From positions 944,021 through 1,008,020 of the forward strand of contig CAUYUJ010015704.1 in assembly GCA_963575745.1 (NCBI GenBank): 64,000 bases of DNA, in the 5' to 3' direction. The position numbers and the translations under genes are program-made. Source of the DNA: Prorocentrum cordatum (lineage: Eukaryota > Sar > Dinophyceae > Prorocentrales > Prorocentraceae). Of the stretch, positions 30,931 to 42,063 are shown piece by piece. Under the pieces are notes generated by a model that was not told the DNA's origin, searched no databases, and saw only the letters and a list, made by a program, of their open reading frames with translations. Each line of letters opens with the position of its first letter. The first letter of the stretch is position 1.

Positions 30931-30987
30931 TACAGCGACGGTATTCACAATTGTATATGGTTGGGTCATTCGCCAGGCTAATTGTTC
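30931..30987 (+). repeat. Right border of 89-bp array A
   Basis: GGTATTCACAATTGTATATG then GTTGGGTCATTCG...GGCTAATTGTT. It matches 56585-56635 and the reverse of 48605-48656. Confidence 0.8.
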
Positions 30988-30999
30988 GTCAGGGTGCCC

Positions 31000-31160
31000 C
31001 TGGTTCCCGGAAAGGGCATGGGCTTAGGGTTTTCTTTTCGTAGGTTTGACCCCAAGGGGCGACTTGAAGACGGCTGGCGGAATTATTTGCAATATATAAC
31101 GAAGTAAAGTCTGATATTTCCCAGAAAGGGCAGAGGCCCAGGATTCTCTTTTAGTATTGC
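31000..31160 (+). repeat. Two dispersed GGAAAGGGC...TTCTCTTTTAG modules
   Basis: Copies at 31009 and 31122 with the linker GCGGAATTATTTGCAATATA between them, the same pair order as at 37710-37860. Confidence 0.7.
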
Positions 31161-31303
31161 TTGCCCCTGGTTGACGCTTGGTTTCGCGTGCCCAGGTCGC
31201 CCAGGCGGATGCCTAGCATGAGGATGCGTCGAGGATGCGTTGAGCGAAACGCTTGTTTTCAGGTGTCCAGGTCGCCCAGGCGGATGTCTAGCATGAGGAT
31301 AGA

Positions 31304-31344
<41 letters not shown>

Positions 31345-31365
31345 TTTTCTAGAGAGTCACTCTTG

Positions 31366-31462
<97 letters not shown>

Positions 31463-31710
31463 AGAGAGAGGGAGAGAACAACGAATCAACAAAACGCTTG
31501 TTTTCATGAATCCGGGTTGCCCAGGCGGATATCTAGCATAAGGATGTGTTGATAAGGTGTCGAACGAAACGTTTGTTTTTGCCTGCCCAGGTCGCCCAGG
31601 CGGATGTCTACCATGAAGATGTGTGGAGGACCCCTCGGGCGAGACGCTTGCTTTCATGTGTCCAGGTCGCCCAGGCAGATGTCTAGCATGAAGATGTGTT
31701 GAGGATGTGT
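31161..31710 (+). repeat. ~70-bp satellite block 3 interrupted by (CT)n
   Basis: Two units before and about three after a 165-bp CT microsatellite (31302-31462). The CT tract starts inside a unit (AGCATGAGGATAGATCTCTC). Confidence 0.85.
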
Positions 31711-33060
31711 CCGTAGCTCTCGGGCTCAAGGTCGCTCTGGCTCGAGGGAAGCCAAGCCGGCTTGCGCGCCTGGGGGCCGGGGTCGGCCCCGATCTCGGCC
31801 AGCTTGGCGGGCGCGGGGATGGGTTCCCTTTCCTGGCGCCCGCCTCTGCAGGCGATGGAGTCGCAAACGCCGGCGGCGCGCGCCGGCGCCAGCGGGCGGC
31901 TGCCTGGGCTGCTCGCGTCGCCGGCGCCACCGCCTTCGCTGGCGCTGCGGCGGGGCGCCGCGGGTGCTGCGGGCGCCCAGCGTGCGCCGCGGGCGTTGCG
32001 GGCCTTGCGGGCGTCGCGGGTATCGCGGGCGCCGCGCGCGCCGCGGGCGCCGCGCCCGCCGCGGGCGCCGCGGGCGCTTCTGGCCTCGGGGGCCGTCCGG
32101 TCCCGCCAGGCCAGGGTCGGCTCCTGCCCTGCCCCCAGGGCTCCCGCTGGGGGCGGGCGCGGGCGGGGGCACTGAGCCGAGGTCGCGCGCCGATGGGGGC
32201 CCCGCTGCCGCTGCGGCCGCCGCGGCCAGCGCTTGCGCCTCGTCTCGGCCGACGCCGCGCTCTGGGCGGCCGCGGCCGCGCTGGCGCAGGCTGCCTCGCT
32301 CGCGGCGTGCGCTGCGCAGGCCAGGTGGCCACTTGCGGCTGCCTCGACGGCCGCTCCAGGCGCCGCTGCGGCGGCGGCCGAGCGCGCGGCGGCGGCCGAT
32401 CGCGCGGCCATGCTGGTGGCCGCGCGCAATGCGGGAGCCGCGCGCGTGGCGCAGGCTGAGCGCGCTGCAGCGCTGGAGGCTGTCTGGGCGCTCGGCTGCA
32501 CCGGTGGCCGCGCGCGCGGCGGAGGCCGCGCGCGTTGTCGAGGCCAGGTCCCTGAGCGTGGTCGAGACCGACCACCTTGCCATGCTGGAGGCCAGGTTCG
32601 ACGACCTGAGGGCCCCCTGCAAGCTCAAGTTCGGTTTGGACGTCGACGAGGAAGAGGGGGAACGACGACGACGCGTTGACGGACGCCGACGGCTCCAAAT
32701 TGTTGCTGACGGAGGGCGTCGGATTGTTGACCGATTTGGATGCGAAGCAGGCGACGGACTACGGCGCGAAGGACGAGGACGAGGTGGCGCGGGAGGAGGG
32801 GGGCGCGGCGCAGGGCGTGGTAGGCGAGGACGCGGCGCAGGAGACGGAGGACGGGGTCGAGTTGGCGCAGGGGGGAATCGTTGAGAGGGACTACGCGGAG
32901 AGATTCCGGTCGAACGGGATGACGTGGAGGAGCACGGGGAGTGGTTCGACGACGCTGCTTGCGCGCGGGCCGCTGCTCGTCCTGGAGAACCCTCGCCGCC
33001 GCGGCTGGATGCTCGGGGGGTCGGAGACTTGTGGGGGGGGGGCGGGGGCGGGGGGGGGCT
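31711..33060 (+). pseudogene. Ala-rich coiled-coil coding-like region, unidentified and frame-broken
   Basis: Very GC-rich. One frame gives Ala-rich helices with repeated AAERAAAADRAAM-like stretches (32233-32500). A second continues as ARVVEARSLSVVETDHLAML and EARFDDLRAPCKLKFGLDVD (32530-32650). A third as NDDDALTDADGSKLLLTEGV, GLLTDLDAKQATDYGAKDED and GGIVERDYAERFRSN (32660-32920). Frame changes fall near 32520, 32660 and 32930. The charged, ordered residues suggest a former protein-coding sequence, perhaps a retroelement gag or a structural coiled-coil protein (inference). It starts abruptly at the end of a satellite block. The minus strand is also open for long stretches, so strand is not certain. 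Confidence 0.35.
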
Positions 33061-33800
33061 TTGCGGAGTTGCCGCGGCTAGTGGCGCCTCTTGCGATGGA
33101 GGGTTGGTTATGCCTTGCGCTGCTCCGCCCCCGCCCAGGGGCGGCGCAGGCGCTTTCTCGTGGGAGGCCGCCGCGATTGGCGGCGCCCCCACTGGCGGAA
33201 GTTTCGCAAGCTATGCGGCGCAGACAGCGCACGGGGCCCGGTCTACCACCGCGTCATCCCCGCCCAGGGGCGACGCGGAAGCCTTCCCACGTGGAGCTGC
33301 CGCGCCTAGTGGCGCCCCCGGCGACGGGGGGGGCGTTTCTGCCTCCATCCCCGCCCGGGGGCGGCGCGGGCACTTTCTCGAAAAGGCCGCCGCGATTAGC
33401 GGCGCCCCCAGCGACGAAGTTACGCTAGCTGCGCGGCAGAGACAGCGGACGAGGCGCCCGCGGGGTCGGGCCCGCCATGCTCCGCGCCACCCCCGCCCAT
33501 GGACGACGCAGACACTTTCTCGCGCGAAGTAGCCGCGACGAGTTGCCCCCCCGGCGATGGAGGGTCGGTTCTGCTTCGCTCAGCGCCATCCCACCAAGGG
33601 GCGGCGCGGGCGCTTCCTCGCCCGGAGCTGCCGCGATGAGCGGCGTCCCCAGTGACGGATGTCGCGCGGGCTATAGGCGGCGCAGCCAACGCGCGAGGCG
33701 CCCGCGGGGTCGGGCCCGCCTCGTCCCGCGCCACCCCCGCCCAGGGACGGCGCCAGCGCACCTTCACAGGGGGTCGGCGCTTTCAACGGCGTCCCCAATG
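33061..33800 (+). repeat. ~90-130-bp coding-like minisatellite, 6 units
   Basis: Each unit contains CCGCCCAGGGGCGGCGC, GGCGCTTTCTCG, GCCGCCGCGATTAGCGGCGC and CCCCAGCGACGG. In one frame the units read GGAGAFSWEAAAIGGAP and similar. The frame drifts because unit lengths vary. Confidence 0.6.
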
Positions 33801-35600
33801 CCCCCAGAGCCGGCCCGCCTGGAGACGGAGGGCAGGCCCCGAGTAGACCGAGACCCACTTGTTTTCGGTCAGAAGGCTACCTCGGCCCCTTCCCAGCCCC
33901 GCAGGTTGCCCCTGGCGGCCCCAGTCGCGCGCGCGAAGGCAGCGTGCAGCAGCAGCTCGATGCCCGAGCGGCGTGCGGCAGCAGGCAGTGCGACAGCGTT
34001 GTGGGAACAGCCGATCCCCCCGACTCGAGCTCTGACGTCGCCGCCGGCGCGCCTTTGGTTCGCGGGATCGAGTGCGGGCCGCGGGCGGCCAGGTCTACGC
34101 GACCCTCCCTGACTCGGCCGCCTGCCCGGGGGCTGCCCCAGCAAAGCGCCCCGATGTCTCGCGCGGCTGCCACTGGCTGGCGAGCCCCGGGCTGCCGCTG
34201 CACCCAGCGGCCGGAGAGCTGGGCCCGCGGGTCGGGAGAGGTGGGCAGAACGGCGGACAGAGCGGCGCTCCGTTGCCTGGTCAGCCAAGGCCCCCTCGCC
34301 CCTATCTGCCGCCCCCCCCGCCAGCGGATCGGACGGCCCCCGCCCGCTGAGGAGCGGCGATGGCGCCCCTCGCGGAGGCGGCCTCTTAGTGGCCCTGGAC
34401 CAAAACGATCGCAATGGCGACGACGACGACCATCCCCCTCCTGGTCCACGAGGTTCCCCCAGACCACAGCCGCCATTGTCCGGGGGTCGCCAGGGTTCCC
34501 GAGGAACCGGCGGATCTCACGCACAGGGCGCCGCCGCGGTGGAGGGGGAGGAGGGCGGCGGGCTGCGGGGGCCTGGGGGCGGCGGGGATCCCCGGGGGGC
34601 GACGGATTTCGGGGGGGCGGCGGGAGGGGGGATTTTGGCGCCGCTGTCCGTCCCGGAGAGCCCTCGTCGCCGCGGCCGGTTTCCTGGGGCGCCCGTGAGG
34701 GGGTGGATCTTTCGACCGTTGCTCGCCCCGAGGAACCCCTGTCGCCGCGACCAGAAGGCGGAGCCCAGATGCGAGGCCGCGAGGAACAGGGCGGACGCCA
34801 GCGGCGCCATCGGGGGCACGATCGATGACGGACTCCTGCTGCACGACAACAACCAGCAGGACGTACTCCAGCGTCGCGAACAACGCGAGAACGCCGGCAT
34901 GGCAACCGCGAGCGGCCAGAGGGACTTTGCTGGGCGGACGAAGCTGACGACAGCGACGCCGAGGCCGACGCGCTTGGATCCAACGCCCCACCCGACCCCG
35001 CTGCTGTCATCCAGCCCCGCGCTTCGCGACGACGTCTCTCGCGGTTCCCTCCCCCGACGCCTCCCCCGACGCCCCCCCGCGCGCCCGGCCCGGCGCCGCC
35101 GCCCCCTCCGGCGCCCCAGCCCGCCCCATGCCAGCCAGTACTTTGGGGCGGTGCGCGCCGCCCGTCCCGCCCGCCCCCTGCCCGCCAGGTCAGCGGCGCA
35201 AGCTGGCGATGAGGCCAGCGCCGACAAGCATCCGCACGTGAACCCACCTCCCGCCCTTGAGGCTCGTCGCTCCTCCCTTGCGACGGAGGCCGTTGGCGGT
35301 TCCAGCGCCGCGGGCTGCTCCGGCGCCAGCCCGCGAGGGGGAATGCCTCTGCCTGCGCGCCGCGAGCTCCTACCGCTCGCAGAGAGCACCTGGGCCTGGG
35401 CCGCGTTGCCAGACACCCGCGTCCAGTGGGATTCGTTCACTTCGGGCTACAGGATGCATGGCTTGGGACGGGCGCGTCCTGAGAATGTCTCAACAAGTGG
35501 AACGCGCGTCCTGCTCGCCTTCCGAAGGCTCGAAGGGGGCCATGGTGCCCTGGGCCAGGAGGATGTAGCAGCAGATCGGTGGTGAATTGGGGGCGGCCTG
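33801..35600. other. GC-rich region with long open frames on both strands, no gene assigned
   Basis: Both strands stay open (e.g. minus 33877-35247, plus 34389-35585) because of GC bias. The plus frame includes DASGAIGGTIDDGLLLHDNN, which looks least like a by-product, but no family is recognised. I would not annotate a protein here without transcript support. Confidence 0.35.
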
Positions 35601-36610
35601 GCATAGGTTCTGCGTTCCGCGTGGCGGTGGCACCTGCGACCCCAGCCGGCGCGGCGCCACCTTCTTCCGATGCTTCCTCCACCATGCGCCGTCTTCCTTA
35701 AACGATGCGTGGCCCTCTGCGCTATCAGGCGCATGGAACTGCGCCGATTAGGTGCCCTTAGACTGGCGATGAGCTGTCCACCCAGAAAGCGCGGTCTCCA
35801 ACGGCTTTGGGCCACAGTTTTGACACAGGGAACTGCGCCGACATTAGGCGCCCGCCATGCGCCGTCCTCCCAGACAGCGCGTGGCCTCCCAAAGCCTTCG
35901 GCCACAGTTTTGTCACCGGCGACCAGGCGCTGCCCTCCGCAGACGGCGAGCGGTCTCCATCGGCTCTGGCCACAGACTCCGTCGCCCCGCCTGCTCGGGT
36001 TTCCCCGCAAGCGGGGCGTTCTTCCATCTTGCTTTTCCGTCCCCTCCCCCGCGCCTTTCCCTCCCTCTTTCCGCGCGCCGCCATGGCGCCGTCGCTGCAG
36101 CCTTGGCTGGCAGCTCCCCCTGGTGGTGGCGTTCCTGGACCCCGCGCCTCGCCGCAGCCCTAGCCTTGCACCCAACGGGCACAGCATTTTGCTTCTGCCA
36201 GTCTGGAACCTCGATTGGTCTTCTCGCCGCTTGCAGTACTTAATCGGTCCACACATGGACGGTTCCGTTGTGCGATTCCTCACTTGCAGTACCATGTCGG
36301 CCCACACCCGGACGGCTCAGTTGCGTGTGCCCTTGCTTTCCGCGGGCTGGGCATCGGCAGCGCCCGTGGATGCACCGACGCCGCGGTTCGGCCACTGCCG
36401 CAGCTCCCGCTGCCAGCGCTGGCCGCGCCAGCGCGCTCGCGATGGACGTCTTCCGCTTCTGAGCGCCCCGTCTCCTCCATCCCCGCCTCCGCGGCCAGTC
36501 TGTCTGTCTCAGTCCCTCCTCTTGCATGCTGGGCAATTCGCTCTTCGGCCGCCCCGGATTTCGTGACCGGTTTTGCAGGATACCTCTGCTTCGCCGCCGA
36601 TGGAAAAGTG
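35601..36610. other. No gene seen; diverged local repeats
   Basis: Copies of a GGCCACAGTTTTG(T/A)CAC block at 35812 and 35906, each with GCGCCG/GGCGC neighbours. Copies of CTTGCAGTAC...GGTCCACACATGGACGG at 36231 and 36283. No coding support. Confidence 0.45.
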
Positions 36611-36945
36611 TTGAGGATGTGTTGAGCGAGACGCTGGTTTTCATGTGCCCAAGGCGCCCAGGCGGATGCTTGACATACTAATGCTCTTTGCATGTCTGGA
36701 GCGAACCGCTCGTTTTCGCGTGTCCATGTCGCTCAGGCAGATGTCAAGCATGAGGATGTGTTGAGGATATCTTGAGCGAAGCGCTTGCTTTCACGTGTCC
36801 AGGTCGCGCAGGCAGATGTCTAGCATTAGGAGGTGTTGAGAAGTTCTCGGCGAAACGTTTGGTTTCACGTGTCCAGGTCGCCCAAGCGGGTGTCTAACAT
36901 GGGGATTGGTTGAGGATGCCTCGAGCGAAACGTTTGTCGCGGTAG
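36611..36945 (+). repeat. ~70-bp satellite block 4
   Basis: About 5 units with GATGTGTTGAGCGAGACGCTGG and GGTCGCCCAAGCGGGTGTC variants. Confidence 0.9.
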
Positions 36946-37325
36946 AGCGCGTCGCAGTCGAACCCCGCCAGTCCGTAGGGCGTCCCCTGGCGCCTTGCCG
37001 CGCCCCCTGGCGCGTTAATTGCGACGTTCAGGCGTGACATGCCCTGTCACGTCCCCTAACACGCCAGTCGGCGTGGCACGTTTCCTGGCTCGTCCTCTGT
37101 CGCGTTTCCTTGCTCGTCCTCGGGCGTTTCCACTGCCCGCTCGGTGGCGGGCCTCGTGCAACGGTCTTTGGCATGACGTCCTCTGACCGCCCCATGGCAC
37201 GCGCTTTGGCACATCCCGTGGCAGGTCCCTGACACGTCCAAAGCACGTCCCTTGATGCGTCCCCTGACATATCCCTTGGCGCATCCCCGATTGCGCCCCT
37301 GGCACATCCTGTGGCGCGTCCGTGA
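36946..37325 (+). repeat. Linker plus 12-bp minisatellite
   Basis: CGCGTCGCAGTCGAACCCCG then TGGCACATCCCG-type 12-mers at close to 12-bp spacing (37200-37320). Confidence 0.85.
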
Positions 37326-37702
37326 GCCTGTGCCCCATAGTGTCTTTCCTTTTTGGAGCTGAGTCGGATTTTGAGCTCGAGTTGATTGAATGTCCTCCAC
37401 GTTTCACCTCAACTAGCTCTGGGCCAGCTACGATGTGCTCAAGCAGCTCGAGCTTAAGATCCATATCAGCTCGGTCAGGACTCGATTGCAAAGGAGGGTT
37501 TGGTCCACAACGCTATGCAGCGCAATCGCAACTTGGCACATCGCAGTTCATCACGGAACAGCACAGCCCAGCACAGCACAGCCCTTGGCACGGTACGTCA
37601 AGATCGAGACATTCAGCGTTGCAATTGCACGTCCCCCAATCAGGTCTCTTGAAAACGTTACCATGCTTCACATTTAGATGTTCTTTTCAGGGTTCGTTGG
37701 TC
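37326..37702 (+). repeat. ~300-bp unit, copy 4
   Basis: From GAGCCTGTGCCCCATAGTGT to GGGTTCGTTGGTCGATCATG. Confidence 0.85.
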
Positions 37703-38060
37703 GATCATGCTTCCCAGAACGGGCAGAGGCCTGTGTTCTCCCTTAGTATTGTTTACCCCTGATTTCAACCTGAAGAGGGCCAGCGGTATTGTTTGCAATA
37801 AATCTCAAGGTAAAGTTCGATGTTTCCCGGACAGGGCTCGTGCCCAGGGTTCTCTTTTAGTTGTTTCCCCCCAGCCTCGATTTGCGCAGGATCGGCGAAC
37901 GTGTTCTGCAATAAAGAACGACGTCGCGCAGGGCGAGCGAATGAAGATGTTTTGGATGTCCCGAGCGAAACGCTGGTCTTTGAAATTCCGATAGATGGTA
38001 AAGTATACATCTTCGTTTGTTGCGGATGTATCGAGCGAAGCGCTTGTTTTTGAGAATGTG
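37703..38060 (+). repeat. Dispersed modules (two GGAAAGGGC type, one CCGATAGATGG type)
   Basis: Order: CCCAGAACGGGCAGAGGCC, CCCGGACAGGGCTCG...TTCTCTTTTAG, then TGTCCCGAGCGAAACGCTGG and TGAAATTCCGATAGATGG. It leads straight into satellite block 5. Confidence 0.7.
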
Positions 38061-39395
38061 TTGAGGATGTCTCGAGCGAAACGTATGTTTTGTTTCGTAT
38101 AGTGTTCCTCTCCTGGGGGCCAGAATTCAGAGGATGTCTCAGGCCAAATGCTTGTTTTCACGTGCCCAGGTCTTGAGGATGTCTCGAGCGAGACGCTTGG
38201 CTTCACGCGTCCCGGTTGCTCATGCAGATGTCTAGCATGAGGATTGTTGAGGATGTCTCGAGCGAGACGCTTGTTTTCACTCGCCCAGGTTGCCCAGGCG
38301 GATGTCTAACATGAGGATATGTTGAGTTAGTCTCGATCGAGACGCTTGTTTTCATGTGTGCAGGTCGCCCGGGCGGATGTCTACGATGATGATGATTCGA
38401 GGTTGTGTTGAGCGAAAAGCTTGTTTTCAGTTGCCCAGGTCGGCCAGGCGGATGTCTAATATTAAGATGTGTTGAGGATGCCTCGAGCGAGACGTTTGCT
38501 TTCACGTGTCTAGGTCGCCCAGGCGGATGCCTAACATGAGGAGTTGACGAGAACGATTCGAGCGAAACGCTTGTTTTCATGTGCCCAGATGAGGATGTGT
38601 TGAGGATGTGTTGAGCGACGCGCTTGTTTCCACATGTCCAGGTCGCCCAGGCGGATATCCAACATTAGGATCTGTTGAGGATATCTCGAGCGAAACGCTT
38701 GTTGTCACTTGTCCAGGTTGCCCAGGCGGATGTCTAAGCATGAGCGTGTGTTGAGGATGCGTCGAGCGCAATGCTTGTTTGCACGCGTACAGGTCGCCCA
38801 GGCGGATGTCTAACATGAGGATATGTTGAGTTAGTCTCGATCGAGACGCTTGTTTTCATGTGTGCAGGTCGCCCAGGCGAGGCGGATGTCTAGCATGAGG
38901 ATGTGTTGAGGTTGTGTTGAGCGAAACGCTTGTTGTCATTTGCCCAGGTCGCCCAGGCGGATGTCTAACATAGGGATGTGTTGAGGATATCTCGAGCGAG
39001 ACGCATGTTTTCACGTGTCGAGGTCGCCCAGGCGGGTGTCTAACATGAAGAGTTGATGAGATCGTCTCTAGCATCACGCATTGTTTTCACGTGCCCAGGT
39101 CGCCCAGCTGATATCTAGCATGATGATGTGTTGAGGATGTCTCGAGCGACCCGCTTGTTTTCACGTGTCCAGGTCGCCCTGGCGGATCTCTAGCATGAGG
39201 AGGTGTTGAGAATTTCTCGCGCGAGACGCGTGGTTTCACGTGTCCAGGTCGCCCAGGCGGATGTCTAACATGAGGATGTGTTGAGGATGTCTCAAACGAG
39301 ACGCTTGTTTTCACGTGTCGAGGTCGCCCAGGCGGATGTCTAACATGAGGATTTGTTGAGGATGTCTCGAGCGAACCGCTTGTCGCAGTAGAGTG
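38061..39395 (+). repeat. ~70-bp satellite block 5, about 18 copies
   Basis: The longest block of this satellite. A higher-order repeat is visible: the pair of units with GATATGTTGAGTTAGTCTCG occurs at 38316 and 38820. Confidence 0.9.
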
Positions 39396-39610
39396 CATCG
39401 CAGTCCAACCCCGCCCGTCCTTGGGGCGTCCCCTGGCGCGCTGGCGCGTCCCCTGGCGCGTCCTTGCGACGTTCTTGCGTGACGTGCCCTGGCACGTTCC
39501 CTAGCACGCCACTCGGCGTGGCACGTTCCCTGGCTCGTCCTCTTTCGCGGTTCCTGGCTTGTCCCCATGGGTTTCCTTTGCCCGTTCCGCGGCGCGCCCC
39601 TTGCAACAAA
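39396..39610 (+). repeat. Linker plus 12-bp minisatellite, truncated
   Basis: CAGTCCAACCCCGCCCGTCC then CCCTGGCGCGCTGGCGCGTC and so on; stops at CGCCCCTTGCAAC. The expected ~300-bp unit is replaced until its last 40 bp at 39885-39923. Confidence 0.8.
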
Positions 39611-40483
39611 CGTTGCCATGTTGCGCACCCGGGACATACTCTTTATCATGTTTGGGAGGTCGCCAGAAACGCGGCCCGCAAAAGAGCACGTGGAAGCGGA
39701 ATGAATTTGCAATGGCGTGCGAAGCGGCTGGCCATGAGGACAGATTATCAGCTATGGCAACGGAGCGCCCAGGCGTGGCGACGTGCAGCTCGCAACTTTT
39801 GTGCGCAGGGTGCAGTGTGAGTCTTTCTTTCTGTCTGTATACTACTGCCGACGCACCTCTGAAGTGCATTGCGCGCTCTCTCTTCAGGGTTCGTGGGTCG
39901 ATCATGTTTCGAAGGGGGGCCGATTGGCTCGAGGAGGCGCCAGACCGTCGCAGCTAGAATGCAGCGGAACCTAGTCTTCTGGCAGTACCACTGAGGTCGA
40001 GTTGTTTCGCTCTCTGTAGGTGTCGGGCTTCCGGGCCGCCCATGGCCCATGACGCAGCACACATACAGACCTGTCCCTCCTCTCCCCTCCCGCCTCTCCC
40101 TCCTCTTCCTCCTCTCTCGCCTCTCCCTCCTTTCCCTCCTCCTCCAGCCACGTTGTCCTGGCTCGGAGTTGTAAGGCTCGGTCGTCCGGGCACGCAACGC
40201 CGTCGCAAGTCACTCGCCGAGTTGTGGTCGTGGGATACTCCCTCCTCCTCTGCCCCCGTCTCCCATCCCCCCACCCCACCCCACCGCGCCCCTCCAGACC
40301 CTGACGCCCGACGCTCTGGCCCCACGGGCAGTTCGTGTCGTCCCAGACCCACTTAACTAGTGGCCTGCGGGGCCCGACAGCGGGCCCACCGCAGACCGAG
40401 AGTCGGAAGAGCCGCCGGGCTGGAAGCAGGCAGTCCGCCAGAGGTCGGGGCCTTCCCCCCCCCCCACACCCCCTCGCCGCGAG
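39611..40483. other. No gene seen before the next exon
   Basis: Only the tail of a ~300-bp unit (GGGTTCGTGGGTCGATCATG, 39885-39907) is recognisable. C/T-rich at 40065-40150 and 40235-40300. A C tract at 40454-40465 serves as the pyrimidine tract of the next exon. Confidence 0.5.
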
Positions 40484-40576
40484 GAGAGAACTACATCGTG
40501 AACGGCACCAAGAAGTGGATCACTGGCGGCATGTACGCGGACTACTTCGTGACCGCGGTGCGCACCGGCGGCGCCG
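40484..40576 (+). CDS. Acyl-CoA dehydrogenase, exon c (FAD-contact strand)
   Basis: Frame: ENYIVNGTKKWITGGMYADY then FVTAVRTGGA. The YIVNGxKKWITxGxxADYF stretch is highly characteristic of the middle domain of acyl-CoA dehydrogenases; the WIT residues pack on the flavin. The acceptor is CCGCGAG|GA after a C-rich tract; with the single G left by the previous exon it completes Gly in phase. The exon ends after one base of a Gly codon with a GC donor (GCGCAGG). The following GCGC-rich sequence is not conserved protein. The exon is 93 nt, framed by repeats on both sides. Confidence 0.88.
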
Positions 40577-40814
40577 GCGCAGGCCCGCGCGCGCGAGCGC
40601 GCAATGGGGCGGGCTCTGCGTGCAGCGGTGGGCGCGGTCGAGCCGGGGCAATGTCACGGAGCACGTATTTTCCAGGGGGGGGGAGCGCATCTACCCCCAA
40701 TCGCCCCCTCATCGCCGATAGGGGCCCGCCAGCCCACCCCTCCCAGGAACGTGCGGATTCGCTAACGTGTCCCTATCGCCGATCTACCAGCTACCAGGTG
40801 AGCGGCGCAGAACA

Positions 40815-41105
40815 TTATCCTCCCACGAACCCGGAAAGGAATCCATAAACGTAAGGCATGGCAGCGTTTCCAAGACACCTGATTGGGCGACGTGCAAGTC
40901 CAATTTTGAGTGTATCGATCTTGACGTACCGTGCTAAGGGCTGTGCTGTGCTGCGCCGTGCTGAATTGCGATGTGTCATGCCGTGATTGTGCTCTATAGC
41001 GTTGTGGATCGATTCGCCCTTTGCATCCAAAGCCTGAGCCGAACTGATCTGGATCTTATGCCTGAGCTGCCTGAGCACATAGTAGCTGCCCCAGAGCTTA
41101 TTGAC
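40815..41105 (-). repeat. ~300-bp unit, copy 5, reversed
   Basis: Reverse order of the blocks in copies 1-4: CACCTGATTGGGCGACG, TCTTGACGTACCGTGC, CTGTGCTGTGCTGCGCCGTG, GTTGTGGATCGATTC, CATAGTAGCTGCCCCAGAGC. Confidence 0.85.
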
Positions 41106-41320
41106 AGGGGGACACGCAAGGGGGGACGCGCCGGGGAACGTCCCAAGGGACGCGCCAGGGGTCGTGCCAGGGGACGTGCCATAGGGACACTCCGCGGGAC
41201 GTGCCAAGGGGACGCGCTACGGAACGTGCCAATGGACGTGCCACGGGACGTGCCAGGGGACGCGCCGCGCGACGTGTCAAGGGGACTCGCCATGGGACGC
41301 GCCACGGAACGTGCCAGGGA
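41106..41320 (-). repeat. 12-bp minisatellite, reversed
   Basis: GGGACGTGCCAGGGGACGCG and variants, in the order expected for the reversed composite block. Confidence 0.85.
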
Positions 41321-41420
41321 GGAGGAGGAGGAGGAGGAGGAGGAGGAGGAGGAGGAGGAGGAGGAGGAGGAGGAGGAGGAGGGGAAGGAGGAGGAGGAGG
41401 AGGAGGAGGAGGAGGAGGAG
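41320..41420. repeat. (AGG)n microsatellite
   Basis: About 100 bp of GGA triplets. Confidence 0.95.
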
Positions 41421-41429
41421 GCTCGCAGA

Positions 41430-41985
41430 CCAGAACCCCCCAAAGGATGGCGAGGTCTAGCTTGGGCTCGCGTAGGACGTCACTTCCTGGGCCCCCCAGA
41501 AGCCTTCGACGGCGGCGACAGTCTCGCATATCGCAGCCCCCTAAGGATGGCGAGGTTTAATTTGAGCCCGCTTGGGGCAACACTCCGCTGGACCCCCCAG
41601 CAGCCTGCGAAAGTGGCGTCGGTCTCGCAGATCGCAGCCCCCCAGGGACGGCGAGGTCGAATTTGAATCTGCGTGGGGACACCGCTCTGCTGGACCCCCG
41701 TGCAGCCATCGGAAGTGGCGACAGCTTCGCAGATCGCAGCCCCCAAGGGATGGCGAGGTCCAATGTGGCTCAGCGTAGCACGTCGCTCCGCTGGACCCCG
41801 CAGCAGTCTTCGAAAGTGGCGACAGTCTCGCAGATCGCAGCCCCCCAGGGGCGGCGAGGTTTTATTTGAGTCTGCGTGGGGCAGCACTCCGCTGGACCTC
41901 CCAGCAGCCCTCGAAAGTGGGGACATATTCGCAGATCGCAGCCCCTAGGAATGACGAGGTCTAATCTAAATCTGCGCGGGGGGAG
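41430..41985 (+). repeat. ~100-bp satellite array, about 6 copies
   Basis: Unit blocks: GATCGCAGCCCCCAGGGATG, GCGAGGTCTAATTTGAGTCTG, CACTCCGCTGGACCCCCCAG, CAGCCTTCGAAAGTGGCGAC. It precedes a GA-rich tract and a boundary cassette. Confidence 0.9.
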
Positions 41986-42063
41986 ACAGAGGAAGCAAGA
42001 GGGAAGAGGAGGAGAGAGGAGAGGAGGAGCGAGGCAATTAAAGAGAGGAGGAGGGAGGGCGGG

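Larger units (their letters stand above)
28434..40483 (+). other. 12-kb intron of the acyl-CoA dehydrogenase gene
   Basis: GA donor (GAGCTC) to acceptor CCGCGAG, phase 1 on both sides. It holds CTC repeats, three composite satellite blocks, one 89-bp array and the GC-rich region 31.7-35.6 kb. Confidence 0.65.

Noticed and set aside
31302-31462. Possible regulatory GAGA element
   Set aside because: Simple CT microsatellite interrupting a satellite unit; nothing indicates regulation.
31726-35247. Long minus-strand open frames (488 aa and 456 aa)
   Set aside because: Arg/Pro/Ala/Ser-rich composition expected from GC bias opposite a more protein-like plus strand; no motif.
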